From the NCBI GenBank assembly GCA_016716605.1, contig JADJWA010000001.1:1240001-1304000 (forward strand): DNA of 64,000 nt, written 5' to 3'. This DNA comes from Flavobacteriales bacterium. GTDB lineage: Bacteria > Bacteroidota > Bacteroidia > Flavobacteriales_F > PHOS-HE28. The notes beneath the pieces were generated by a model that ran no database searches, was not told the DNA's origin, and saw only the letters and a program-made list of their open reading frames with translations. Shown here piece by piece: positions 7,839 through 16,300 of the stretch (position 1 is its first letter; every line of letters starts with the position of its first letter). Made by a program: the position numbers and the translations under genes.

Positions 7839-8089
7839 TGCGCCTCGCCGCTACGGTCGCGCTTGAGGATGGCGTACACCACGAAGAGGTAGCCCACCAG
7901 CACCACGATGGGCGCCACGGTGATGCGCCGCTCGCTGAAGATCTCCGAGGCGTCGAAGGCGTTCGGGTCGCCGTTGCCGCCGCCGCTCATGAGCAGGTAG
8001 CCCACCACCACGATGCCCAGTCCGATCAGGAAGAGCCTGTAATTGGTGGCGGTGAATGCCAGGTCGTTGAAGTGGTTCTGCTTGGCCAT
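7835..8089 (-). CDS. DUF3098 small membrane protein
   Basis: 84 residues with two hydrophobic segments (NYRLFLIGLGIVVVGYLLMS at ~16-35 and ITVAPIVVLVGYLFVVYAIL at ~56-75), a Gly/Asn-rich loop between them and a charged C-terminus, which is the DUF3098 layout. Function is unknown; the gene is regularly found between ftsX and uppP in Bacteroidota, which suggests an envelope or division role (inference). The start at 8089 (MAKQNHF) is used; longer in-frame reading runs into ftsX. It begins 11 nt after the ftsX stop and overlaps uppP by 4 nt. Confidence 0.9.
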   Translation of the reverse strand: MAKQNHFNDLAFTATNYRLFLIGLGIVVVGYLLMSGGGNGDPNAFDASEIFSERRITVAPIVVLVGYLFVVYAILKRDRSGEAQ

Positions 8090-8100
8090 ATGCGATTCGT

Positions 8101-8976
8101 TCAGCTCCAGTGCAATGCTTCGTGATCCATGCGAAGGTAGCGGCCCACCGCTACCCAAGTGGCCATCAGCGCGATCAGCAACCCCACGGCCACCACGGCC
8201 GCGAAGAGCAGGCCCAGGGAGAGCGCGTTGGTGAAGGCCAGCAGGTCGGGCACGTAGCGCTTGCCCAGCCAGAAGAGGCCGGCGAGCGCGCCCACGGCGA
8301 GCACGGCCGAGATCAGCCCCTGCCAGAGCCCGCCCAAGAGGAAGGGCCGCTTGATGAACCAGCGGGTGGCGCCCACCAGGTGCATGGTGCGGATCAGGAA
8401 GCGCTGGCTGTGGATGGCCAGCCGGATGGTGTTGTTGATGAGCGCCACGGCCACCACCAGCAGCAGCGCCAGGAAGATGAGCCCCCCGATGTTGAGGGTG
8501 ACGAAATTGCGGTCCATGTTCTCGATCACGGCGGCGTTGTAGGCCACATCGTGCAGGCGGGCATCCGTCTGCAGGCCCGCCACGATCCACTTCATGCTGT
8601 CGGGGTGCGCATATGCTGGTTGCACGCTCAGCTGGATGCTCGGATCGATGGGGCTTACCCCGCCGAGCAGTTCCAGGAAATCCTCGCCCAGCTCCTCCTT
8701 CATTTGCGCAGCGGCTTCCTCCGGGGTCACCAGCAGGGTGCCGGCGCTGTATGGCTGAAGGTCCAGCTCCTTGCGGAAGCGCAGCACGTCGGCCTCCTTC
8801 AACTCGCGCTTCAGGAATAGCTCCACCCGCACCTGCTCCTTGAAATAGCGCTCGATCGCGCGGGCATTCAGCAGGATGAAGCCCTGCACGCCCAGCATGC
8901 ACAGCACCAAGGTGATGCCGATGACCGTGCCCACGCTGGTGGTGCGGGTTCGGATCTTGCTGCGGCGGGCGCTCAT
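8101..8976 (-). CDS. ftsX: Cell division permease-like protein FtsX
   Basis: 291 residues. FtsX is the membrane part of the FtsEX complex, which controls peptidoglycan hydrolases at the division site. The order is a short basic N-terminus (SARRSKIRTRTT), TM1 at ~15-37, an extracytoplasmic loop to ~165 containing the usual VELFLK segment, then three membrane segments with the FtsX-domain sequence INNTIRLAIHSQRFLIRTM and HLVGATRWFIKRPFL. The partner ATPase gene ftsE is not in this window. First gene of a minus-strand operon, with a TACCTTCG box 7 nt before its start. Confidence 0.95.
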   Translation of the reverse strand: MSARRSKIRTRTTSVGTVIGITLVLCMLGVQGFILLNARAIERYFKEQVRVELFLKRELKEADVLRFRKELDLQPYSAGTLLVTPEEAAAQMKEELGEDFLELLGGVSPIDPSIQLSVQPAYAHPDSMKWIVAGLQTDARLHDVAYNAAVIENMDRNFVTLNIGGLIFLALLLVVAVALINNTIRLAIHSQRFLIRTMHLVGATRWFIKRPFLLGGLWQGLISAVLAVGALAGLFWLGKRYVPDLLAFTNALSLGLLFAAVVAVGLLIALMATWVAVGRYLRMDHEALHWS

Positions 8977-8983
8977 CGGGCGG

Positions 8984-8991
8984 CGAAGGTA
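8984..8991 (-). promoter_or_regulatory. -7 box (TACCTTCG) of ftsX
   Basis: Minus-strand TACCTTCG, one base from TAnnTTTG, 7 nt before the ATG at 8976. A diverging box for leuS lies 22 nt away. Confidence 0.5.
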
Positions 8992-9013
8992 GGAGCGCGT
9001 ACGGACGCCCTTC

Positions 9014-9021
9014 TACCTTTC
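9014..9021 (+). promoter_or_regulatory. -7 box (TACCTTTC) of leuS
   Basis: TACCTTTC, followed by G, 18 nt before the ATG at 9040. It faces away from the ftsX box, so the two genes diverge from one short promoter region. Confidence 0.5.
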
Positions 9022-9039
9022 GCCACGCAAGCAACCGTG

Positions 9040-12000
9040 ATGGCCTACGAGCACAACGAGATCGAGAAGAAGTGGCGCGCCGAATGGGCGAAGCGCGGAA
9101 CCTACCGTGTGGAGAACGACGCTTCACGTCCCAAGTACTACGTGCTCGACATGTTCCCTTACCCCAGCGGCGCCGGCCTGCACGTGGGGCATCCGCTCGG
9201 CTACATCGCCAGCGACATCGTGGCGCGCTACAAGCGGCACTGCGGCTTCAACGTGCTGCACCCCATGGGCTACGACAGCTTCGGGCTTCCTGCCGAGCAG
9301 TACGCCATACAGACCGGCCAGCACCCCGCGAAGACCACCGAGGTGAACATTGATGGGTGCCTTGATGATGAAGGCAACATATTGCCGAAGTATCTGAACT
9401 CTGATGGCAGCATCAAGAAGGAGGCCCTAAACAGCAGCGGCGAGGTCATTAGGGGATACAAAAGACAGCTTGATGCCATCGGCTTCAGCTTCGATTGGAG
9501 CCGCGAGGTGCGCACCAGCGATCCGGGTTTCTACAAGTGGACGCAGTGGATCTTCCTGCAGCTATTCGACAGCTGGTACGACCACGAAGCGCAGAAGGCC
9601 AAGCCGATCCACACCTTGGTCGTGCGCTTCGAGCACCAAGGCTGGCATCACGCTGATGCTTGCGCCCTCACCGGCGATGTGGAAGAGGAACTCGGCCCAT
9701 TCACCGCAGCGGAATGGAAGGCATACGATGAGCGCACGAAGCAGCGCATCCTTCAGCACTTCCGACTGGCCTACCTCAGCGAGGCATGGGTGAACTGGTG
9801 CCCCGCATTGGGCACCGTGCTCGCCAACGACGAAGTGAAGGACGGCGTGAGCGAACGCGGCGGCCATCCCGTGGAGCGCAAGCGGATGCCGCAGTGGAGC
9901 ATGCGCATCACGGCCTACGCGCAGCGGCTGCTCGACGGGCTCGACGGGCTCGATTGGAGCGAGAGCATCAAGGAGGCGCAGCGTAATTGGATCGGACGGA
10001 GTGAAGGTGCGCTCGTGCGTTTCAAACTGAAGGATGCGGCTGGCGACATCGAGGTGTTCACGACACGGCCCGACACACTCTTCGGCGTGACCTTCGTGAC
10101 GCTGGCCCCCGAGCACGAATTGGTGGAGGTGATCACGCCCGCCGACCGCCGTGAGGAAGTGATGGCCTACGTCACCTTGGCGAAGAACCGCAGCGAGCGC
10201 GAGCGCATGACGGAGGTGAAGCGCGTGAGCGGGGTTTTCACCGGCGCAACCTGCATCCATCCCTTCACCAGCCAGGAAGTGCCCGTGTGGGTGGGCGATT
10301 ACGTGCTCGGCGGCTACGGCACCGGCGCCGTGATGGCCGTGCCCGGCGGCGATCAGCGCGACTGGAACTTCGCCACGCACTTCAATCTGCCCATCATCGC
10401 CGTGACCGAGGGCGCCGACATCAGCAAGGAGGCCGACGAGCGCAAAGACGCGACGATCAGCAGCGAAGGTTTTCTCAAGGGCCTGAAGGTGCCCGATGCG
10501 ATCAAACGCGCCATTGATGAATTGGAGAAGCTCGGTGCCGGCGAACGCCGCATCAACTTCCGCTTGCGCGATGCCGCTTTCGGTCGCCAGCGGTACTGGG
10601 GCGAGCCGATCCCGATCTACTACAAGGACGATGTGCCTTACGCGCTGCCCGAGAGCGAGCTGCCCCTGAAACTGCCCGAGGTGGACAAGTTCCTGCCGAC
10701 GGAGGACGGCGAACCACCGCTCGCTCGCGCTGCGAATTGGAACTACCAAGGCCATCCGTTGGAAACGACGACGATGCCCGGTTGGGCTGGTAGCAGCTGG
10801 TACTTCCTGCGCTACATGGACCCGAAGAACGAAGGCCGCTTCGCGTCACCGGAAGCGATCAACTACTGGCAGCAGGTCGATCTCTACGTGGGCGGCAGCG
10901 AGCACGCCACCGGCCACCTGCTCTACTTCCGCTTCTGGACCAAGTTCTTGCACGACCGCGGATGGATCAACTTCGATGAGCCCGCGAAGAAGCTGGTGAA
11001 TCAGGGGATGATACAGGGGGTGTCGGCATATATAATTCCTCTCGGAAAGGCAGTCTGGGATCTTGGTGCAATCGGGTACTTCGAGAAAGAAGCTCCTCTT
11101 GTTTTCGTTTCAACGGACTTATTGGATGAAGGAATTATCGAGAGATGGTGTTGTGACAATTTACTTTCTAGCGACGAGAGATTGAGAGTCAAGGATTACA
11201 CCTCCTTCCACATCGACCATACCGGATATTCCGGCCAGCTTGTTCCAATTGACATACTCGAAGATGAGGCACACGTGACGGCCGGTGCATTCATGAATTG
11301 GAAGGGTGAGGAATCTTCTGTGAATTACAGGTTCGCCGTTTCGAGCGAAGGCGTACTTGAGGTGCATCGCCAAGTCGAGAAGATGTCCAAATCGAAGTTC
11401 AATGTGGTGAACCCCGACGACATCATCGCCAAGTACGGCGCCGACACGCTTCGCCTGTACGAGATGTTCCTAGGCCCCTTGGAGCAGAGCAAGCCGTGGG
11501 ACACGAACGGCATCGAAGGCACCTTCCGCTTCCTGCGCAAGTTCTGGAACCTGTTCCATGGCCATGGGGATGCATTCGGCGTTACCGACGATGCTCCCAC
11601 TAAACCGGAACTGAAGGTCCTGCATGCCACGCTGAAGAAGATCACCGAGGACATCGAGAAGATGAGCTTCAACACCAGCGTGGCGCAATTCATGATCGCG
11701 GCTAACGAGCTGGGCGCGCTCAAATGCAACAAGTGCGCGGTGCTGGAGCCGTTGGTGATTGCCTTGGCGCCCTTCGCGCCGCACATCGCCGAGGAATTGT
11801 GGGAGAAACTCGGGCACACGGACAGCGTTACCGGAGCGAAATGGCCCCAATGGGATGCCCAGCACTTGGTGGAGGACAGCTTCAGCTACCCCATCAGCTT
11901 CAATGGGAAAACGAGGCTGCAGCTAGAGTTCCCCATCGGGCTGAGCAAGGAAGAGGTGGAGGCCCAAGTACTTGCGAATCCGGAGGTGCAGGCCAAGCTG

Positions 12001-12063
12001 GGTGGTCAGCCGCCGAAGAAGGTGATCGTGGTGCCCAAGCGGATCGTGAACATCGTGGTGTAG
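9040..12063 (+). CDS. leuS: Leucyl-tRNA synthetase
   Basis: 1007 residues, longer than the ~870-950 usual. Class I synthetase charging tRNA-Leu. The HIGH motif appears as HVGH at 48-51, KMSKS at 781-785; the CP1 editing domain with TTRPDTLFGVTF and the GTGAVMAVPGGDQRDW motif are intact, as is the C-terminal anticodon-binding region. Two segments stand out: an extra ~33 residues at 104-139, and residues ~657-777 before KMSKS, where the leucine-specific domain is expected. Both are AT-richer with different codon choice. ATG at 9040 is preferred over the GTG at 9037. Divergent from ftsX. Confidence 0.96.
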   Translation: MAYEHNEIEKKWRAEWAKRGTYRVENDASRPKYYVLDMFPYPSGAGLHVGHPLGYIASDIVARYKRHCGFNVLHPMGYDSFGLPAEQYAIQTGQHPAKTTEVNIDGCLDDEGNILPKYLNSDGSIKKEALNSSGEVIRGYKRQLDAIGFSFDWSREVRTSDPGFYKWTQWIFLQLFDSWYDHEAQKAKPIHTLVVRFEHQGWHHADACALTGDVEEELGPFTAAEWKAYDERTKQRILQHFRLAYLSEAWVNWCPALGTVLANDEVKDGVSERGGHPVERKRMPQWSMRITAYAQRLLDGLDGLDWSESIKEAQRNWIGRSEGALVRFKLKDAAGDIEVFTTRPDTLFGVTFVTLAPEHELVEVITPADRREEVMAYVTLAKNRSERERMTEVKRVSGVFTGATCIHPFTSQEVPVWVGDYVLGGYGTGAVMAVPGGDQRDWNFATHFNLPIIAVTEGADISKEADERKDATISSEGFLKGLKVPDAIKRAIDELEKLGAGERRINFRLRDAAFGRQRYWGEPIPIYYKDDVPYALPESELPLKLPEVDKFLPTEDGEPPLARAANWNYQGHPLETTTMPGWAGSSWYFLRYMDPKNEGRFASPEAINYWQQVDLYVGGSEHATGHLLYFRFWTKFLHDRGWINFDEPAKKLVNQGMIQGVSAYIIPLGKAVWDLGAIGYFEKEAPLVFVSTDLLDEGIIERWCCDNLLSSDERLRVKDYTSFHIDHTGYSGQLVPIDILEDEAHVTAGAFMNWKGEESSVNYRFAVSSEGVLEVHRQVEKMSKSKFNVVNPDDIIAKYGADTLRLYEMFLGPLEQSKPWDTNGIEGTFRFLRKFWNLFHGHGDAFGVTDDAPTKPELKVLHATLKKITEDIEKMSFNTSVAQFMIAANELGALKCNKCAVLEPLVIALAPFAPHIAEELWEKLGHTDSVTGAKWPQWDAQHLVEDSFSYPISFNGKTRLQLEFPIGLSKEEVEAQVLANPEVQAKLGGQPPKKVIVVPKRIVNIVV

Positions 12064-12072
12064 CGCATGCCA

Positions 12073-12143
12073 CTAGCTCCTAGCCCCAAGCTGCTAGCCC
12101 GCCTTCGGCGGAAGCCGGCCAGAGGCTCGTGGCTAGGAGCTAG
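12073..12143. terminator. Nested hairpin after leuS
   Basis: CTAGCTCCTAGCC (12073-12085) is an exact inverted copy of GGCTAGGAGCTAG (12131-12143). Inside lies a second hairpin, CCGCC-TTC-GGCGG (12099-12111). It fills the gap between leuS and the DUF3108 gene; it may be a terminator or a REP-like element. No T-tract is seen. Confidence 0.5.
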
Positions 12144-12189
12144 GGATTGCATTCGTACCGATCGGCACCCGCTTTGCGTTCCTGAGGGC

Positions 12190-13017
12190 ATGGCACGCAC
12201 TTCCACCTTCCTGCTCGCGGGCATCGGCCTCTTCACCATGGCCTTCGCCCAGAGTGATCGCCCGGCGGAGCCGAACAGCACTCCCGCCCCTGCGACCTCC
12301 ACGACTTACCGCACGATCAACCACAATGCCTTCAAGCCCGGCGAGAAGCTCACCTACATCGTCCACTACGGCTGGATGAACGCTGGGGAGGCGGTTGTGG
12401 AGCTCCGTGAGTCGGAGCAGCCCATCATGGGCCGTAAGGTGCTTCGCGCGGTGGGTCGTGGCCGGAGCCTAGGCGCCTTCAACGCCTTCTACAAGGTGGA
12501 TGACTACTACGAGAGCCAGTTCGATGCGGAGGGCGTGTTCCCGTGGATCTTCCAGCGGCGCGTGAGCGAGGGCGGCTACGAGTTCTCGCAGGACTATTTC
12601 TACCGTCAGCACAGGAACGAGGTGACCACGCAGAAGCAGCAGACGCATGCCGTGCCGGCCAGCGTCCAGGACATGCTCAGCGCCTTCTACTACGCGCGCA
12701 CCATCGACTTCAGCAACGCCGAGCCCGGCGATGTGTACACCATCCAGACCTTTCTCGACGATGAGCTCTGGCCCTTGCAGATGAAGTACATCGGCAGGGA
12801 GACGATCAAGTTGCGGAACGGGAAGTACCGCTGCATGAAGTTCCAGCCCGTGGTGCAGGAGGGCCGCGTGTTCAAGACCAACGACGACCTGAACGTGTGG
12901 ATCACCGACGACGGCAACAAGATCCCCGTGCTGGCCCAGGCCAAGGTGCTCGTGGGCTCGATCAAGATGGAGCTGAGCCAGTACGAAGGGCTGAGCCATC
13001 CGATCGCGAAGCACTAA
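12190..13017 (+). CDS. DUF3108 domain-containing exported protein
   Basis: 275 residues. The start at 12190 gives a signal peptide (MARTSTFLLAGIGLFTMAFA-Q). After a Pro/Thr-rich linker the DUF3108 fold begins with FKPGEKLTYIVHYGWMNAGE and continues through YYESQFDAEGVFPWIFQRRV and the C-terminal VWITDDGNKIPVLAQAKVLVGSIK. DUF3108 proteins are periplasmic or outer-membrane-associated and of unknown function. It has its own upstream hairpin region, so co-transcription with leuS is doubtful. The in-frame sequence upstream of 12190 is the hairpin repeat and not coding. Confidence 0.85.
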   Translation: MARTSTFLLAGIGLFTMAFAQSDRPAEPNSTPAPATSTTYRTINHNAFKPGEKLTYIVHYGWMNAGEAVVELRESEQPIMGRKVLRAVGRGRSLGAFNAFYKVDDYYESQFDAEGVFPWIFQRRVSEGGYEFSQDYFYRQHRNEVTTQKQQTHAVPASVQDMLSAFYYARTIDFSNAEPGDVYTIQTFLDDELWPLQMKYIGRETIKLRNGKYRCMKFQPVVQEGRVFKTNDDLNVWITDDGNKIPVLAQAKVLVGSIKMELSQYEGLSHPIAKH

Positions 13018-13384
13018 GGTGAGATGCGGCGCGATCTGATCGCGAAGCAGGAATGGCCTGCCAGCCCAGGGCGATCACGCGGCTACCATCCCGAAGGCCA
13101 GCATCAGGCTAATGGACAAGCCCTTTGGTGCTGGTCCTATTTTGCAGATGCTCAAGTGATCCGGCACCGCCGGATACCCGCCCTTACGCGCCCGGCAATC
13201 CGCGCGTGCGTGCAGAACCGTTGCCAAACGAATGGATCGCGGCTGGTTGTGAACGCACCCGGTGACCGGGATTGGCTGACTTGCGATACCCATGAGCGCA
13301 GTGATATTCGACATAGTGCATTCGGACCGGATCACTCAATTTGCCGGCCCCACAGGCCTTGCCCGTCGGATTCACAATGATGCC
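13018..13384. other. 367-nt intergenic region, no gene recognised
   Basis: Between the DUF3108 gene and the metalloprotease gene. A 118-codon open frame exists but its composition (Arg/His/Pro-rich) is that of non-coding GC-rich DNA. There is a small palindrome, CCCGGTGACCGGG, near 13258. No clear TAnnTTTG box was found, so the promoter of the metalloprotease is not located. Confidence 0.5.
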
Positions 13385-16300
13385 ATGAAATCACTTGCAC
13401 TCGCCCTTTCGCTGCTCACCGCCTTCACCGCCACCGCTCAGAGTCGCTTCTGGAGCGAATTGCCCGCCGCGCGTGCTGGCCAGATGCCCGGTGAACGGCG
13501 CATCGTGCCCGATCGGGCACGAACGCTCAGTCTCGATGCCGAAGGACTGCGAACATTCCTCGCCACGGTCCCCGTCGGTTCGCTCGAGCAGGTGGGCAGC
13601 TCTTCGCATCTATTGGAATTGCCCCTGCCCGGTGGGGGCTTCGCGGGATTCCGATTCCTGGAGGTGCCGGTGATGCACCCCGACCTGCAGGCTCGGTACC
13701 CCATGATCCGCACGTACACCGGACTTGGGCTCGAGGACGGCGCGCTGCTGAAAATGGACCTTACCCCGCATGGCTTGCACGCCATGGTGCTCACGCCAAG
13801 TTCCGACGACTGGTTCATCGACCCCCTCATTCACGGCGATGCCGCCCACTACCAGAGCTACTTCAAACGCGACTTCCGCAAACAACTGCCCGCCGACTTC
13901 GAGGCCTGCCACTATGACCAGGTGAACGACATCGACGCCGCACAGAAGCAGTCGCGCGAATGGATCGCTCAGATGGGCGTCGATCGCGTGGGCGATTGCC
14001 AGCTGCGTCGCTACGACCTGGCTTTGGCCTGCACCGGCGAGTACGCCGCTTTCCACGGCAGCAATACCACCAACAACGATAAAAGCTTCGCTGCGGCCGC
14101 GATGGCCACCTCGCTCAACCGGGTGAACGGCATCTATGAGAGGGACGCTACGCTCACCATGTTGCTCGTCGCGAACAACGATGCCATCATCTACCTCAAC
14201 GCCGCCACAGACCCGTACACCAACAGCAATGGCGGAACCATGCTGGGCGAGAACATCAGCACCTGCAACAGCGTGATCGGCTCGGCTAACTACGACATCG
14301 GCCATGTGTTCAGCACCGGCGGCGGCGGCGTGGCCTACCTGAACAGTCCCTGCACCAGCAACAAGGCGGGGGGCGTCACCGGCCAAGCCGAACCCGTCGG
14401 CGATCCCTTCGACATCGACTATGTGGCTCACGAGATGGGGCACCAGTACGGCGGCAATCACAGCCAGAACAACAACTGCAACCGCGCCGCCAGCGCTGCC
14501 GTGGAGGTGGGCAGCGGCATCACGATCATGGGCTACGCCGGCATCTGTTCGCCCGATGTGGCCAGCAACAGCATCGCCATGTTCGGCGGCTACAGCATGC
14601 AGGAGATCGCCGCCAACATCACCACCGGCGCCAGCAGCGGCTGCCCAACCACCACCGCGCTCGCCAACGCCCAGCCCACCGCGAATGCCGGCGTGGACCG
14701 TGTGATCCCGCGCTCCACGCCCTTCATCCTCACGGGCAGCGCCACCGACGCCAATCCTGGCAACGTGCTCAGCTATAGCTGGGAGCAAATGGACAACGCC
14801 GTGGCCACGCAACCGCCCGCGGCTACCAACACGGGCGGCCCGGCCTGGGTGCCCTTGTTGCCGCAAGCCACGCCTGTGCGCTACATGCCCAACCTGTCAG
14901 CGGTGATCGCCAACACCACGCCCACTTGGGAGGTGCTCAGCAGCGTGGCGCGCACCTACAATTTCCGCTTCACCGTGCGCGACAATGCCGTGGGCGGTGG
15001 CTGCGCGAAGCAGGACAACATGGTGGTGACGGTGAATGGAACGGCCGGGCCCTTCGTGGTCACCGCGCCCAATACGGCCGTGGCCTGGACGGCGCTCACT
15101 TCGGCAACGGTGACTTGGAACGTGGCCGGCACCAACGTCTCGCCGGTGAGTTGCGCGAACGTCGACATCCTGTTGAGCACTGATGGCGGCCTCACTTATC
15201 CCATCACCCTGGCCACCGCCACGCCCAACGATGGCAGCCAGTCGATCACCGTGCCCAGCAACCCCACGACCACTGCACGCGTGATGGTGCGCGCCAACGG
15301 CAACATCTTCTACGACATCAGCAACACCAACTTCACGATCACCGTGCCCGCCACGCCCGACTATTCGTTGAGCGTGACGAGCGCTACGGCCAACGCGTGC
15401 CAACCCGCCAACTCCACCTATGCGGTGCAGGTGGGCAGCATCCTCGGTTACAGCAGCGCGGTCACGCTGGGCACCGCGGGCCTCGCGTCGGGCCTGAGCG
15501 CATCGTTCAGCCCCAACCCGGTAACGCCCGGTGGCAGCAGCACGCTCACCATCAACGGCACCGGCAGCGTGGCGCCGGGCACCTACAACTTCACGCTCAC
15601 CGCCACCAGCGCCAGCGGCAACAAGAACCTGGCGCTCACGCTTGAGGTGATCGCCCCTGCCGGCACCGTCACCTTGGCATCGCCGGCCAATGGCGCATCG
15701 GGCGTGGGCGGCGGCACGCCTTTGACATGGAATGCGGATCCCAATGCGGCATCCTATGCCATCCAGATCGCCACCGATGCGGGCATGACCAACATCGTGG
15801 AGACCGGCAACGGACTCACCGCTACAAGTTACAACACGGCGGTGGCCACGCAGCCGCTCACCACCTATTACTGGCGTGTGCAATCGAGCAACGCCTGCGG
15901 CTTCGGAACACCATCGGCCATCTGGTCCTACACCACCAGCAATTGCCAGCCGGTGACCATCCGCATCGTGCTGGACCGCTACGGTGCCGAGACCACGTGG
16001 AACCTGCAGAGCAGCGGAGGCAATGTGGTGGCCAGCGGCGGACCCTATACCAACCAAGCTGCCAACGGCGCGTACCCGCAACCCGATGTGAACCTGTGCC
16101 TGCCTCCGGGCTGCTACACGCTGATCGTGAACGACAGCTTCGGCGACGGCCTGTGCTGCGCATACGGCAGCGGCTACATCGCGGCACTCGACGCGAGCGG
16201 CGCACCCCTGGCCTCGGCATCGACCTTCACCACCACGGTGTCGGCCAACTTCTGCCTCGGTACCGCCTGCATCAGCACGCTGCCATTCAGCGAAAGCTTC

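Noticed and set aside
9349..11370. Intein or mobile intron in leuS
   Set aside because: The extra segments are short, lack Cys/Ser splice junctions and homing-endonuclease motifs, and keep the frame open.
13024..13380. 118-codon frame between the DUF3108 gene and the metalloprotease
   Set aside because: No start-site signal, no recognisable family and overlap with the likely promoter region of the next gene.
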